64,000 nt of DNA from Pontibacter sp. FD36 (GTDB lineage: Bacteria; Bacteroidota; Bacteroidia; Cytophagales; Hymenobacteraceae), in NCBI RefSeq assembly GCF_015686655.1, contig NZ_JADPMP010000003.1:1-64000 (forward strand), given 5' to 3'. How positions within the stretch are numbered: position 1 is the stretch's first letter; the number at the start of each line of letters is the position of its first letter. The notes under the pieces are model-generated. The model searched no databases. It worked only from the letters and a program-made list of their open reading frames with translations, and was not told the origin of the DNA. Below, piece by piece: positions 44,901 through 52,555 of the stretch. The translations under genes were made by a program, and so were the position numbers.

Positions 44901-45280
44901 GCGTCAGAACCATCGCGCTTCATCACCCAGATGTTATCGCCACCACCTGCGTCGGATGTGAAAGAGATGAACTTGCCATCGGGACTGAAACGCGGCTGCA
45001 CCTCGTAGGCACGGCCGCTGCGGAGCAACTTAGCCTTACCACCAGACATTGGCATAATGTAGATATCGCCGAGCATGTCGAACACGATCTCCTTGCCGTC
45101 CGGACTCACGTCCACGCTCATCCAGGTGCCTTCGTCGGTTGTTACAGTGATTTCTTTTTGAGGACCGCGGGCTTCTTCCACGTTCCACTTATTGTCTTTT
45201 TTGTCCTGCGCCGTGGCTGTGCCCAATGGTAAGGCAAGCGCCGCCGCCAGGAACATACTCAGATAGGTATGCTTCTTCAT
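41987..45280 (-). CDS. secreted amidohydrolase with N-terminal TolB/Tricorn-type beta-propeller
   Basis: The 1097-residue protein has a signal peptide (to about residue 25). A long propeller of PD40/WD40-like blades follows (~35-640), with repeated SPDGKxIxFxS motifs. An amidohydrolase domain (~670-1060) has the metal motif VDVHAHLG, later HD/H sites and the closing EIGSLETGKLADLIVLD. The protein ends GIAGEHCTCRH, a Cys/His tail. The propeller may gate peptide-like substrates to the hydrolase, as in tricorn-type enzymes (inference). It is monocistronic, with a -7 box at 45317. Confidence 0.9.
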   Translation of the reverse strand: MKKHTYLSMFLAAALALPLGTATAQDKKDNKWNVEEARGPQKEITVTTDEGTWMSVDVSPDGKEIVFDMLGDIYIMPMSGGKAKLLRSGRAYEVQPRFSPDGKFISFTSDAGGGDNIWVMKRDGSDAKQITKENFRLLNNAVWTPDGEYLIARKHFTASRSLGAGEMWMYHRAGGAGVQLTKRKNDQQDAGEPMVSPDGKYVYFSEDMSGGTTFEYNKDPNSQIYVIRRVDRNTGEIENVVTGNGGSVRPVISRDGKQLAFVRRVRTKSVLFIHDLKTGEQWPIYDQLSNDQQEAWAIFGVYPNFAWTPDNKSLVFWAGGKINKIDVASQKVTNIPFEATATHHIAEAVRHDFSKEGVSPAQFTAKAIRHAVTSPDGKLLVFNAAGHIYKKELPNGKPERITNSKDFEFYPTFSPDGKTLVFSTWDDENLGALVKVDIRKKNAKPVKLTAEKGFYTNASFSPNGKLIVYSKDGGNNHMGYAHGNERGTYYMTAEGKNPTLIMKNGFNPLFNATSDRIFFTSGGGGKYTFKSVDLNGKEERTHYTSTYTDQFYPSPDNKWLAFVELFNGYVVPFSANGAGMELSAETKAVPVARFTKDAGTSVHWSGDSKKVNWVLGDEYFSNDLKDRFAFLEGAPEKLPAIDTTGIKIGLEFKTDAPQGKVAFTNARIITMKGDEVIEGGTIVVDGNRIVSVGKGIAVPKDAKVIDASSKTIMPGIVDVHAHLGTFRNGMSPKQQWSYLANLAYGVTTTHDPSSTTEMVFSQSEAVKAGHMVGPRIYSTGTILYGADGNFKAVVNSLDDARSHLRRIQAAGGFSVKSYNQPRREQRQQIIQAARELDMTVVPEGGSTFFHNMSMILDGHSGIEHNIPIAPLYKDVVEVWKASNTGYTPTLIVNYGATSGEYYWYQNTKVWEKERLLKFTPRSVIDGRSRFVMQVPDEEYRNGYFKTSEACKALTDAGVKVNLGAHGQLQGLGAHWELWMLQQGGMTNLEALRAATLNGAEYLGMGKEIGSLETGKLADLIVLDQNPLENIQNSEHVRYTMVNGRLYDAATMNEIGNYDRKPGKFWWENNKYAAAFDWHEGTDTRTEGIAGEHCTCRH

Positions 45281-45581
45281 GACAGGGTGTAAGTCGATTA
45301 GATTAGTTTAGATTCTCAAATTTAATGATTTGAGGGGAGAAATCAGAAAAGGTTTAAACTGGGTGGCAGGATTGGGAATGTTGGGGGCCTTCCGACCTCA
45401 CAGTGTCTTCCAGACCTGTGAGTGTCTTGCTGGCTTCAGTGGTATAGCTTTTATGAACTATAAAAGGAATCTGTAGAGACCAGTCGTGACCTGTCCATAT
45501 GATGGCTTGGGCTGAAGAACAGAGCGCACTCTGTATAAACTGCGAATATTGGGAAACTAGAATGGCTGAATAAGACTAGTT
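45281..45581. other. 301-base intergenic region: promoter box and small direct/inverted repeats
   Basis: No gene is seen. The region holds the -7 box for the amidohydrolase (45317-45324). It also holds two near-copies of GACCTnnnAGTGTCTT (45394-45409 and 45413-45428), whose CTCACAG and CTGTGAG segments can pair. Confidence 0.5.
45317..45324 (-). promoter_or_regulatory. -7 box upstream of the amidohydrolase gene
   Basis: The minus strand reads TAAATTTG, 36 bases before the ATG at 45280. Confidence 0.45.
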
Positions 45582-46439
45582 TTAATAAAAAGCTAAGATG
45601 CTTATTTTGCCCTTATCGTCTATGTGCACCTGAAAATGGATTTGAGAATTTACAGCCTTGCCCATAAAACGGGCGGGTTCCCATTGCCTGGAGGCTTTGA
45701 GGGCCTGTAACAGGTCGTTCTGTAAAGCATTCCGGTCTTCCAGCGGTGACCATGTGAAAGCCTGCACATCATACATTTGATGGTGCTCCAATTTTGCTTG
45801 TCGGTCAGGTATAAACAATTGTGTGATATTGCCCAGCGAATCAATGCGTGCTATAAAGTTCTCAAAGCTGAACCGGCCAGCTAATCCATATTTCTTACTG
45901 TCGATGTGCGCTAACAAGCTTGCTAACTGCATTTTTGGAGAGGGACCTATATATCCAATAGTTCTAATGGCCCTAAGTGCGGAACCATCAAAAAGAATAT
46001 TTCTGTAATCAATCGCATGGCCCGATTGCAGGATTTCCAATTCCTGTTCAGGTATAGCTTCAAGTGATTTTACTGGTTTTGAATTAGAACCGTGATGGCC
46101 AAAAGTTAAAACACCATCGTGTTCGTAGGTGTATATCAACCAGTTCTGTCCCAATGCAACACCATAATCGCAGGAGCTATACCTGCCAGTTATTTCACCA
46201 CCCGAATTAAAAGTGTAGGAAAGCGTTACTGGTAGGGAAGTTTCCTGTTTAAAGTGCTTCGCGATAGTGAATGAAACGTTATAAGTAAGAGAGTCCTTGG
46301 CGTATACCTTGGAGGTTGCCTGGCCCCAGAACACGTATTTTGCTTTTAGAAATTCTAAGGCAACGGGAGGTGGGTCTGCATCGCAAGCAAAAGTCGTGAA
46401 TGGCGCCAGGAAAATGAAAATTAGCAGTAGCCGTATCAT
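45582..46439 (-). CDS. secreted protein with NTR-like N-terminal domain
   Basis: No named bacterial family is certain. The 285-residue protein has a signal peptide ending TFA before Cys19. Then comes a segment like the netrin/TIMP (NTR) fold: N-terminal CDADPPP, KAKYVFWGQATS, a beta core, and SSCDYGVALGQNWLIYTYE. The C-terminal ~70 residues include NALQNDLLQALKASRQWEPARFMGKAV and FQVHIDDKGKISI, which resemble half of a TonB_C repeat. It is probably periplasmic or surface-associated; the role is unknown. Confidence 0.65.
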   Translation of the reverse strand: MIRLLLIFIFLAPFTTFACDADPPPVALEFLKAKYVFWGQATSKVYAKDSLTYNVSFTIAKHFKQETSLPVTLSYTFNSGGEITGRYSSCDYGVALGQNWLIYTYEHDGVLTFGHHGSNSKPVKSLEAIPEQELEILQSGHAIDYRNILFDGSALRAIRTIGYIGPSPKMQLASLLAHIDSKKYGLAGRFSFENFIARIDSLGNITQLFIPDRQAKLEHHQMYDVQAFTWSPLEDRNALQNDLLQALKASRQWEPARFMGKAVNSQIHFQVHIDDKGKISILAFY

Positions 46440-46472
46440 TTCTCGTGATTTAGATCTAGGTTAAATCTGCGA

Positions 46473-47015
46473 TTACTCCACCTCAAACTCCCTCGGCAAG
46501 TCAAAGCTCAGCGGCTTATTACGGCTGTGTATCTGCTCCAGAAAGCTGTCGAGCTCGTCTTTGTACTCCAGGTGATAGTCTTGGTGCAGGTTCTTGCGAA
46601 TAAGCTGGATCGTGCGCTGCAACAGACGGGCAGTGGCGGTATAAAAAGCTTTGTAGTAGCTGTCGAACTGGCCCGTGAAATTGTCAAAGATCAGGCGCAG
46701 CAGGTATAGGTGTAGGTCTGTTTCCAGCTTTACGTCCTTGGTGATACGTTTGAAACGGGCGATTTCCTTGGCAGACTTGCGCAGCGACTTAGTTAAGGCA
46801 CGGCCGAGGTAACGACCAGTGGTACCAATCATCAGTTCGTGGATTTTTTCAACGGTCTGCTCATAGGCCTCTTCCGGCGTGAGTTCGCCCAGCTCAATTG
46901 CCAGTAAGTCATAAAGCTCCCCGTCACGTCTGGCGGCTTTTAAAATAATCGCTTCCTTTTCTTTGTCGCTCAGCTGCTTAACAGCTTTTTTAAAACCAGT
47001 GGAGACGGTAGGCAT
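46473..47015 (-). CDS. conserved hypothetical helical protein
   Basis: No family is recognised. The 180-residue protein has no signal peptide or membrane segment. It is predicted to be almost wholly alpha-helical, rich in Lys, Glu, Leu and Arg, with a basic stretch RALTKSLRKSAKEIARFKRITKD around 90-112. Base composition and codon use match neighbours. It may be a nucleic-acid or protein-binding cytosolic protein. It is probably co-transcribed with nothing; the gap to the next minus gene is 33 bases. Confidence 0.65.
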   Translation of the reverse strand: MPTVSTGFKKAVKQLSDKEKEAIILKAARRDGELYDLLAIELGELTPEEAYEQTVEKIHELMIGTTGRYLGRALTKSLRKSAKEIARFKRITKDVKLETDLHLYLLRLIFDNFTGQFDSYYKAFYTATARLLQRTIQLIRKNLHQDYHLEYKDELDSFLEQIHSRNKPLSFDLPREFEVE

Positions 47016-47192
47016 AGATTTCTAGGCAAAATATGAATAAGCCAGAACGGTAAGGCTTTGCTATAGTTGCAACCGCAACGGCTATACCTGTAAAACTAGG
47101 CAAAATTGACTTGCTGTTCAAGATAGGGTGACGGGAAAACAATTTGGCTATACCTTGTTTAAAAATTATAATATTATCTAGAGAGGGTAACT

Positions 47193-47241
47193 CAATCCTG
47201 TAAATTCTTTTTAATCCTAAAAATCCTGATTCAGACAGAAT
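47193..47241 (+). repeat. AATCCTG-rich dispersed intergenic repeat, copy 3
   Basis: The stretch starts CAATCCTGTAAATTC and ends AAATCCTGATTCAGACAG, matching the copies at 1050-1095 and 8244-8288. Confidence 0.6.
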
Positions 47242-47371
47242 AATATCCGCCTCCACAGGAATTATGCCCGACTCTGGATTGTTTTAACCTATACCTTTTT
47301 TGGATAGTCGGAGCTGGACGGGAAGTGCTGTTTTATAGTTGCTTCTGTTTCCGTAGCTCCGTAAAAATTCG

Positions 47372-47379
47372 TAATTTTG
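47372..47379 (+). promoter_or_regulatory. -7 box directly before clpS (possible leaderless transcript)
   Basis: TAATTTTG ends only 4 bases before the ATG at 47384. If used, transcription would start at or within a few bases of the start codon. Confidence 0.5.
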
Positions 47380-47383
47380 CACT

Positions 47384-47665
47384 ATGAATATTGAGACAGA
47401 AATTTTACATCAGGACGATGTCGCTTTGCTCGAAGAGAGCACCGATCTGCGCAACCTGATTGTGTATAACGACGACGTGAACACATTTGACCACGTGATC
47501 GCTACCTTGATCAAGGTATGTGGTCACTCGGCGGAACAGGCGGAGCAATGCACGCTGCTGATCCACTACAAAGGCAAGTGCACCGTGAAGGTAGGGTCTT
47601 ACGAAGAATTGGCAGGTATGTGCACCGCCCTGCACGACAAAGACTTGTCGGCCAACATCGAGTAG
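47384..47665 (+). CDS. clpS: ATP-dependent Clp protease adaptor ClpS
   Basis: The 93-residue protein has the ClpS core: NLIVYNDDVNTFDHVI (the N-degron pocket and ClpA-binding region), AEQCTLLIHYKGKCTV and a final helix. ClpS delivers N-end-rule substrates to ClpAP. It starts an operon with recR, 11 bases apart. Confidence 0.94.
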   Translation: MNIETEILHQDDVALLEESTDLRNLIVYNDDVNTFDHVIATLIKVCGHSAEQAEQCTLLIHYKGKCTVKVGSYEELAGMCTALHDKDLSANIE

Positions 47666-47676
47666 CGGGAGGTTGA

Positions 47677-48285
47677 ATGGAATTTCCGTCTAAATTGATT
47701 GAAAACGCCGTTGAGGAGTTGGCGAAACTCCCGGGCGTAGGGCGCAAGACTGCCCTGCGATTGGCGCTGCACATGCTCAAAGAGGAGTCTGAGGAGACCT
47801 TTCTGCTGGCTGAGGCGCTCGTGAAAATGCGCACCGAGGTGAAGCATTGCAAGGAATGCCACAACATATCCGATACAGAGGTGTGCGGTATTTGCCTAAA
47901 TCCGTTACGCGACCGCAGCCTATTGTGCGTCGTGAGCGACATCCGGGATGTGATCGCGATCGAGAACACTTCGCAGTTCAAGGGACTGTACCATGTGCTG
48001 GGTGGGGTGATCTCGCCGATTGAAGGCGTGGGCCCGTCGGACCTGCACATTGACTCTCTGCTGGAGCGCCTGCCGAACTCTGAAGTAAAAGAGATTCTGC
48101 TGGCCATCAGCCCGACCATGGAAGGCGACACGACTGCTTTTTATCTGACCCGCAAACTTCGTGACCACAATGTGCGCATTACTACCATCGCCCGTGGTGT
48201 GCCGGTAGGGGGCGAGTTGGAGTATACCGATGAAATTACCCTGGGACGCAGCATTGTGGAGCGTACGTCCTATGGTAAGAATTAA
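47677..48285 (+). CDS. recR: recombination protein RecR
   Basis: The 202-residue protein is full length for RecR. It has the helix-hairpin-helix KLPGVGRKTALRLALHML, the zinc finger CKEC-N8-CGIC, and the Toprim domain with LCVVSDIRDVIAIE and HVLGGVISPIEGVGP. It acts with RecO and RecF in loading RecA on gapped DNA. It is followed by a strong terminator. Confidence 0.96.
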   Translation: MEFPSKLIENAVEELAKLPGVGRKTALRLALHMLKEESEETFLLAEALVKMRTEVKHCKECHNISDTEVCGICLNPLRDRSLLCVVSDIRDVIAIENTSQFKGLYHVLGGVISPIEGVGPSDLHIDSLLERLPNSEVKEILLAISPTMEGDTTAFYLTRKLRDHNVRITTIARGVPVGGELEYTDEITLGRSIVERTSYGKN

Positions 48286-48308
48286 AACTCGCGGCTTGTA
48301 ATAGCTGG

Positions 48309-48341
48309 AAAAGGACATGCGGACAGCATGTCCTTTTTGTT
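48309..48341 (+). terminator. intrinsic terminator after recR
   Basis: An AAAAGGACATGC / GCATGTCCTTTT stem has a 5-nt loop and is followed by TGTTTTT, 23 bases after the recR stop. Confidence 0.88.
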
Positions 48342-48376
48342 TTTGGTGAGGTATAGGTCTGGTAGGCAGTTGTTCC

Positions 48377-48427
48377 AGGGCCAGAGGCCCCACCATAGTA
48401 GACACGAGTGAGGACGCTCGCGCCATA
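48377..48427 (+). repeat. double-hairpin dispersed repeat, copy C
   Basis: CAGGGCCAGAGGCCCC, the linker ACCATAGTAGACA, and CGAGTGAGGACGCTCG, followed by CGCCATAC. It shares the flank CGCCAT with copy B. Confidence 0.8.
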
Positions 48428-48485
48428 CCTTAGAACCCTCCCTATAATCCCAGCCCCTTATCACTGGTTTTCTCTTGCATTATAT

Positions 48486-48493
48486 TAACTTTG
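48486..48493 (+). promoter_or_regulatory. -7 box of the aspC-hldE-trkH operon
   Basis: TAACTTTG lies 20 bases before the ATG at 48514. TGGTTT at 48465-48470 is a possible -33. Confidence 0.5.
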
Positions 48494-48513
48494 GAGCTTA
48501 ATTCAGAATAAGC

Positions 48514-49722
48514 ATGCAGAACACAGCATTGAACATACTTTCAGACAGAATCATGGCCCTGTCGGAGTCGCAGACCATCGCGATGGCTAAAAAAGGCCGT
48601 GAACTTGCCGCACAAGGTCATGATATCATTAACCTAAGCTTCGGAGAGCCGGACTTCCAAACGCCGCAATACATCAAAGATGCGGCGAAAGAGGCGATTG
48701 ACGAGGGATTTACCTTTTATACCCCGGTACCGGGCTTCCCGGCCTTGCGCCAGGCCATAGCCGATAAGTTTAAGCGCGACAACAACCTGGACTATGGTCC
48801 TGAGAACATCGTGGTGTCGACCGGTGCCAAGCAGTCCATTGCCAATGCCGTGATGTGTCTGGTGAATCCGGGGGATGAGGTGATCATTTTCTCCCCTTAC
48901 TGGGTATCCTATGAAGAGATCGTGAAACTGGCCGAAGGGACGCCGGTGCCGCTGCAGGGCCGTTTGGAGAATGACTTCAAAGTAACACCGGAGCAACTTG
49001 AGAACGCCATCACGTCCAATACCAAGGTGGTCATGTACTCTTCGCCTTGCAACCCGACTGGTTCGGTGTTTGACGAGGAGGAACTGCTGGCAATTGCCAA
49101 GGTGCTGGAGAAGCATCCGCAGGTATACATCATCGCCGACGAGATCTATGAGTACATCAATTTCGGCGGTAAGCACGCCAGCATGGCCAGCTTCGACTTC
49201 ATCAAAGACCGCGTGATCACCGTGAACGGCTTTTCGAAAGGCTATGCCATGACCGGTTGGCGTGTGGGCTATATCGCCGCGCACAAAGACATTGCCACTG
49301 CCTGCGAGAAAATGCAAAGCCAGATCACATCCGGTACTTGCTCTATCGCCCAAAAAGCGGCTCATGCAGCGCTATTAGGTGGAAACGAATCAGCTTTGGA
49401 AATGCGTGATGCGTACCGTCGCCGTCGTGATCTCGTGCTGGACATCATGCAGGATATACCCGGCTTCAAGACCAACGTGCCAACCGGCGCATTTTATATT
49501 TTCCCGGATGTGAGCTACTATTTCGGAAAGAGCTGCAATGGCAACATCATCAGCAGTGCGCTCGACCTGAGCCTATACCTGCTCACTGATGCGCATGTGG
49601 CGCTTGTGAGTGGAGAGGCCTTTGGGGCACCGCAGTGTATCCGATTCTCTTATGCTACATCCGACGATAAACTAATTGAGGCGCTCCGTCGCATTAAGGA
49701 GAGCCTCGCCAAATTGCAGTAA
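48514..49722 (+). CDS. PLP-dependent aminotransferase (aspartate aminotransferase type)
   Basis: The 402-residue class I/II aminotransferase has INLSFGEPDFQTP, CNPTGSVF, IIADEIYEY and the Schiff-base lysine in GFSKGYAMTGWRVGY. Homologues transaminate aspartate with 2-oxoglutarate, and some also prephenate. The stop and next start overlap as TAATG, so it is translationally coupled to the kinase downstream. Confidence 0.93.
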   Translation: MQNTALNILSDRIMALSESQTIAMAKKGRELAAQGHDIINLSFGEPDFQTPQYIKDAAKEAIDEGFTFYTPVPGFPALRQAIADKFKRDNNLDYGPENIVVSTGAKQSIANAVMCLVNPGDEVIIFSPYWVSYEEIVKLAEGTPVPLQGRLENDFKVTPEQLENAITSNTKVVMYSSPCNPTGSVFDEEELLAIAKVLEKHPQVYIIADEIYEYINFGGKHASMASFDFIKDRVITVNGFSKGYAMTGWRVGYIAAHKDIATACEKMQSQITSGTCSIAQKAAHAALLGGNESALEMRDAYRRRRDLVLDIMQDIPGFKTNVPTGAFYIFPDVSYYFGKSCNGNIISSALDLSLYLLTDAHVALVSGEAFGAPQCIRFSYATSDDKLIEALRRIKESLAKLQ

Positions 49723-50741
49723 TGAACCAGCATACCAATTTAGAAGATATTTTCAGTGCCTTCGATAGGCTGACCGTGCTCATCGTGGGCGACGTGATGA
49801 TTGACTCATACCTGTGGGGCAAGTCGACACGCATTTCACCAGAAGCGCCTGTGCCGATCGTAAACGTGGTGAAGCGCGAGAAACGACTGGGCGGAGCGGC
49901 CAACGTGGCCTTGAATGTGCAAGCTATGGGCGCGACACCACTGCTTTGCTCCGTGATCGGCGACGACCCGGACGGCGGTGACTTTCTGCGCCTGATGGAA
50001 GAGCGCAACCTGTCTACAGAAGGTATCGTGCAGAGCCCAGAGCGGATAACCACTATCAAGCATCGTATCATTGCCGGTGCACAGCAACTGCTGCGCGTGG
50101 ACGCTGAGATAGAGCATAACCTGGCCGACTACGAAGAGCGTCATCTGGAGGAGCACTACCTGAAGCTGCTCGACCGGGCCGATGTGGTCGTATTCGAAGA
50201 CTATGACAAAGGTGTTTTCTCCGAACAGAATATTGCCCGTTTCATCCAACTGGCAAACGAGCGCGGTATACCGAGCGTGGTGGACCCAAAAAAGAAAAAC
50301 TTCCTGAGCTACAAAGGCTGTACGCTGTTCAAGCCAAACCTGAAAGAGCTCAAAGAAGGTCTGAAAGTAGACTTCGCCGACGAGAACCTGCATGCTTTTG
50401 AAGAGGCCGTGGCCCAGTTACAGGAACGACTTTCGACCAGGCAAGTGCTCGTTACGCTTTCTGAGCGTGGCGTGTTTGTGGCCGACGGCAACGAAAAAAC
50501 TTATATACCTGCCCATCGCCGTTCTATTTCGGATGTGTCGGGGGCCGGGGATACGGTGATCAGTATTGCGGCGCTGTGTATGGCACTGCGCACTTCGCTG
50601 CCATTTATGGCCGGCCTGAGTAACCTGGGCGGCGGACTGGTATGCGAACAGGTAGGGGTAGTGCCTGTCGACAGAAACCGCTTGTTCGAAGAAGCAAAAG
50701 AGAACAGGCTGTACGAAACACATGAACACCGAACAGCTTAA
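49722..50741 (+). CDS. PfkB family kinase, D-glycero-beta-D-manno-heptose-7-phosphate kinase type (HldE N-terminal)
   Basis: The 339-residue protein matches the kinase half of HldE/RfaE1: GDVMIDSYLWGKSTRISPEAPVP, GGAANVALNVQAMG, VDPKKKNFLSYKG and the PfkB signature SDVSGAGDTVISIAAL. It phosphorylates heptose-7-phosphate for LPS inner-core precursor, or a similar sugar; the cytidylyltransferase half is absent. It is coupled to aminotransferase upstream and overlaps the trkH gene downstream by 20 bases. Confidence 0.9.
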   Translation: MNQHTNLEDIFSAFDRLTVLIVGDVMIDSYLWGKSTRISPEAPVPIVNVVKREKRLGGAANVALNVQAMGATPLLCSVIGDDPDGGDFLRLMEERNLSTEGIVQSPERITTIKHRIIAGAQQLLRVDAEIEHNLADYEERHLEEHYLKLLDRADVVVFEDYDKGVFSEQNIARFIQLANERGIPSVVDPKKKNFLSYKGCTLFKPNLKELKEGLKVDFADENLHAFEEAVAQLQERLSTRQVLVTLSERGVFVADGNEKTYIPAHRRSISDVSGAGDTVISIAALCMALRTSLPFMAGLSNLGGGLVCEQVGVVPVDRNRLFEEAKENRLYETHEHRTA

Positions 50742-52521
50742 CAGGCTACTATACGGCAGCAAACTGCGGGCATACATGCTGATGCGCCGCACTACCTATA
50801 CGCTCACCATCGTAGCGATAGGCTTGCTGCTGTATGCCCACGGTGTTGTCACCAACCCTGAAACCATTCAGCTCATTTTCTACGCCATCGACGCCATCCT
50901 TGGAGTCTTTGTCGTGATATACCTGCTGCGCATCCTCTATGGATTTGAGCGGGTCAAGTTTCTGCGGCGAACATGGTTTGAGGGTGTCCTGATGGCCATC
51001 ATTCTGGTCAACCATGTGGGTACTTACCTGTTCGATTTCCCTGTTATCTATAATATTTTTGAAGGCATAGGCATGCCGCTCTCGGTGGAGATCTACCGTG
51101 TGCTGGTCTCGCTTTACATGCTCTTGCTACTGGTGATTGAGTTGCTCGAAACAAGAGTGCACCTCAAAACCCTGCAGGTAAAGCCAGCTGTGACATTCCT
51201 AATGAGCTTTCTGACGCTCATCGCATTGGGCACAGCCATGTTCATGTTGCCCAAAATGACCAATGACCCGGACGGTATGCGCTTTGTCGATGCGCTCTTT
51301 ATGGCGACGAGCGCTTCCTGTATCACCGGCCTGACGGTAGTAGACCCGGGTACTTATTTCACTTTTTCGGGTCAGGTTATTCTGCTTCTGCTGGTGCAAC
51401 TGGGTGGTTTGGGTGTGATGACATTTGCTACCTTCTTTGCCACCCTGATGCGGCAAGGTATAGGTATAAAACAGCACGTGGCCATGTTTGAGATCATGGA
51501 AAGTGAATCTATCTCTTTCACAAAAGGCTTGCTCCGCAAACTGATCATCATGACGCTGTCCATTGAGGCCATCGGAACTGTGATCATCTTCGCAACCTGG
51601 GGCAATGAAGTAGAATTTGTAGGACTTGGGAGTAAGATCTTCTTCTCTGTGTTCCATGCCGTGTCTGGCTTTTGCAACGCCGGCTTCTCGCTGTTCCCGG
51701 AGGGGATGTATAGCAACCCTTTACAAAAAGCTTATGTGCTGCATCTGACCATCGCCACACTCGTGATATTGGGAGGTATTGGTTTTCCAACTATTCTGGA
51801 TATTCTCTCGCCCAAAGCGATGCGTGCCCGCATGGCGGCGCCATGGCGCAACTGGAAAATGATGACGCGCGTGACAGTGTACTCATCGGCTGCCTTGCTT
51901 GCTTTCGGTACGGTCACCTTTTTTCTGTTAGAGTACTTTAACACGCTCTCACATCTTAGTTTCGTCGAGGCGCTTATTACTTCCTTTTTTCAATCCATGA
52001 CTACCCGTTCCTCCGGGTTCAACACCGTGGATACCTCGGCCATTTCGGTCCCAGCCTTATTGATTATGATGATGCTGATGTTTATCGGTGCCTCGCCGGG
52101 CTCGATGGGCGGTGGTATAAAAACGACTACTTTTACAGTGATCATCCTGTCGGTCTGGACGACCATCGTGGGCAAGCGAAACATTGAAATCGGAAAACGA
52201 ACCATTCCGCACTCGGTGTCTTACAAGGCTTTCGCTGTGTTTACCTTTGCGGTTGGCTTCAATATTTTGTTCCTGATCATTCTGTCTATATCTGATGCCC
52301 AGTTCGACATACTTCGACTGGCGTTCGAACAGGTGTCTGCCTTTGCCACAGTGGGGTTGAGTACAGGTATAACGGCCGGCCTTTCTGATGTAGGGAAAAC
52401 AGTGATCATCCTGTCCATGTACATCGGGAGAGTAGGAACGCTTACGCTGGCGCTAGCTATCAGCACACGGGCTACTTCTACTGCTTACAAGTACCCGGAT
52501 ACACATTTGGCTATTGGTTAA
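50722..52521 (+). CDS. TrkH/KtrB-type potassium transporter with N-terminal extension, copy 1
   Basis: The 599-residue membrane protein has a C-terminal TrkH core from about 150. It contains repeated pore loops (CITGLTVVDPGTYF, FCNAGFSLF, TTRSSGFNTVD and FATVGLSTGIT) and the GGGIKTTTF intramembrane loop. The first ~145 residues add about four further hydrophobic segments with basic residues (KLRAYMLMRRTTY, RRTWFEGVL), like a voltage-sensor-type bundle. It imports potassium. No TrkA/KtrA gating subunit is in the window. It overlaps the kinase gene by 20 bases. Confidence 0.92.
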   Translation: MNTEQLNRLLYGSKLRAYMLMRRTTYTLTIVAIGLLLYAHGVVTNPETIQLIFYAIDAILGVFVVIYLLRILYGFERVKFLRRTWFEGVLMAIILVNHVGTYLFDFPVIYNIFEGIGMPLSVEIYRVLVSLYMLLLLVIELLETRVHLKTLQVKPAVTFLMSFLTLIALGTAMFMLPKMTNDPDGMRFVDALFMATSASCITGLTVVDPGTYFTFSGQVILLLLVQLGGLGVMTFATFFATLMRQGIGIKQHVAMFEIMESESISFTKGLLRKLIIMTLSIEAIGTVIIFATWGNEVEFVGLGSKIFFSVFHAVSGFCNAGFSLFPEGMYSNPLQKAYVLHLTIATLVILGGIGFPTILDILSPKAMRARMAAPWRNWKMMTRVTVYSSAALLAFGTVTFFLLEYFNTLSHLSFVEALITSFFQSMTTRSSGFNTVDTSAISVPALLIMMMLMFIGASPGSMGGGIKTTTFTVIILSVWTTIVGKRNIEIGKRTIPHSVSYKAFAVFTFAVGFNILFLIILSISDAQFDILRLAFEQVSAFATVGLSTGITAGLSDVGKTVIILSMYIGRVGTLTLALAISTRATSTAYKYPDTHLAIG

Positions 52522-52555
52522 GCTTGTGTTAGCTTTGAGACTTCAAATTCATTAA

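Larger units (their letters stand above)
47016..47383. other. 368-base intergenic region
   Basis: This is the divergent region between the helical hypothetical gene and clpS. It contains an AATCCTG-rich repeat at 47193-47241, three TATACCT heptamers and the clpS -7 box at 47372-47379. No gene is seen. Confidence 0.5.

Noticed and set aside
44228..45232. Long open frame (334 codons) on the plus strand inside the amidohydrolase gene
   Set aside because: It is antisense to a well-supported gene; its translation has no recognisable domain and no promoter. Codon bias of the real gene opens the opposite frame.
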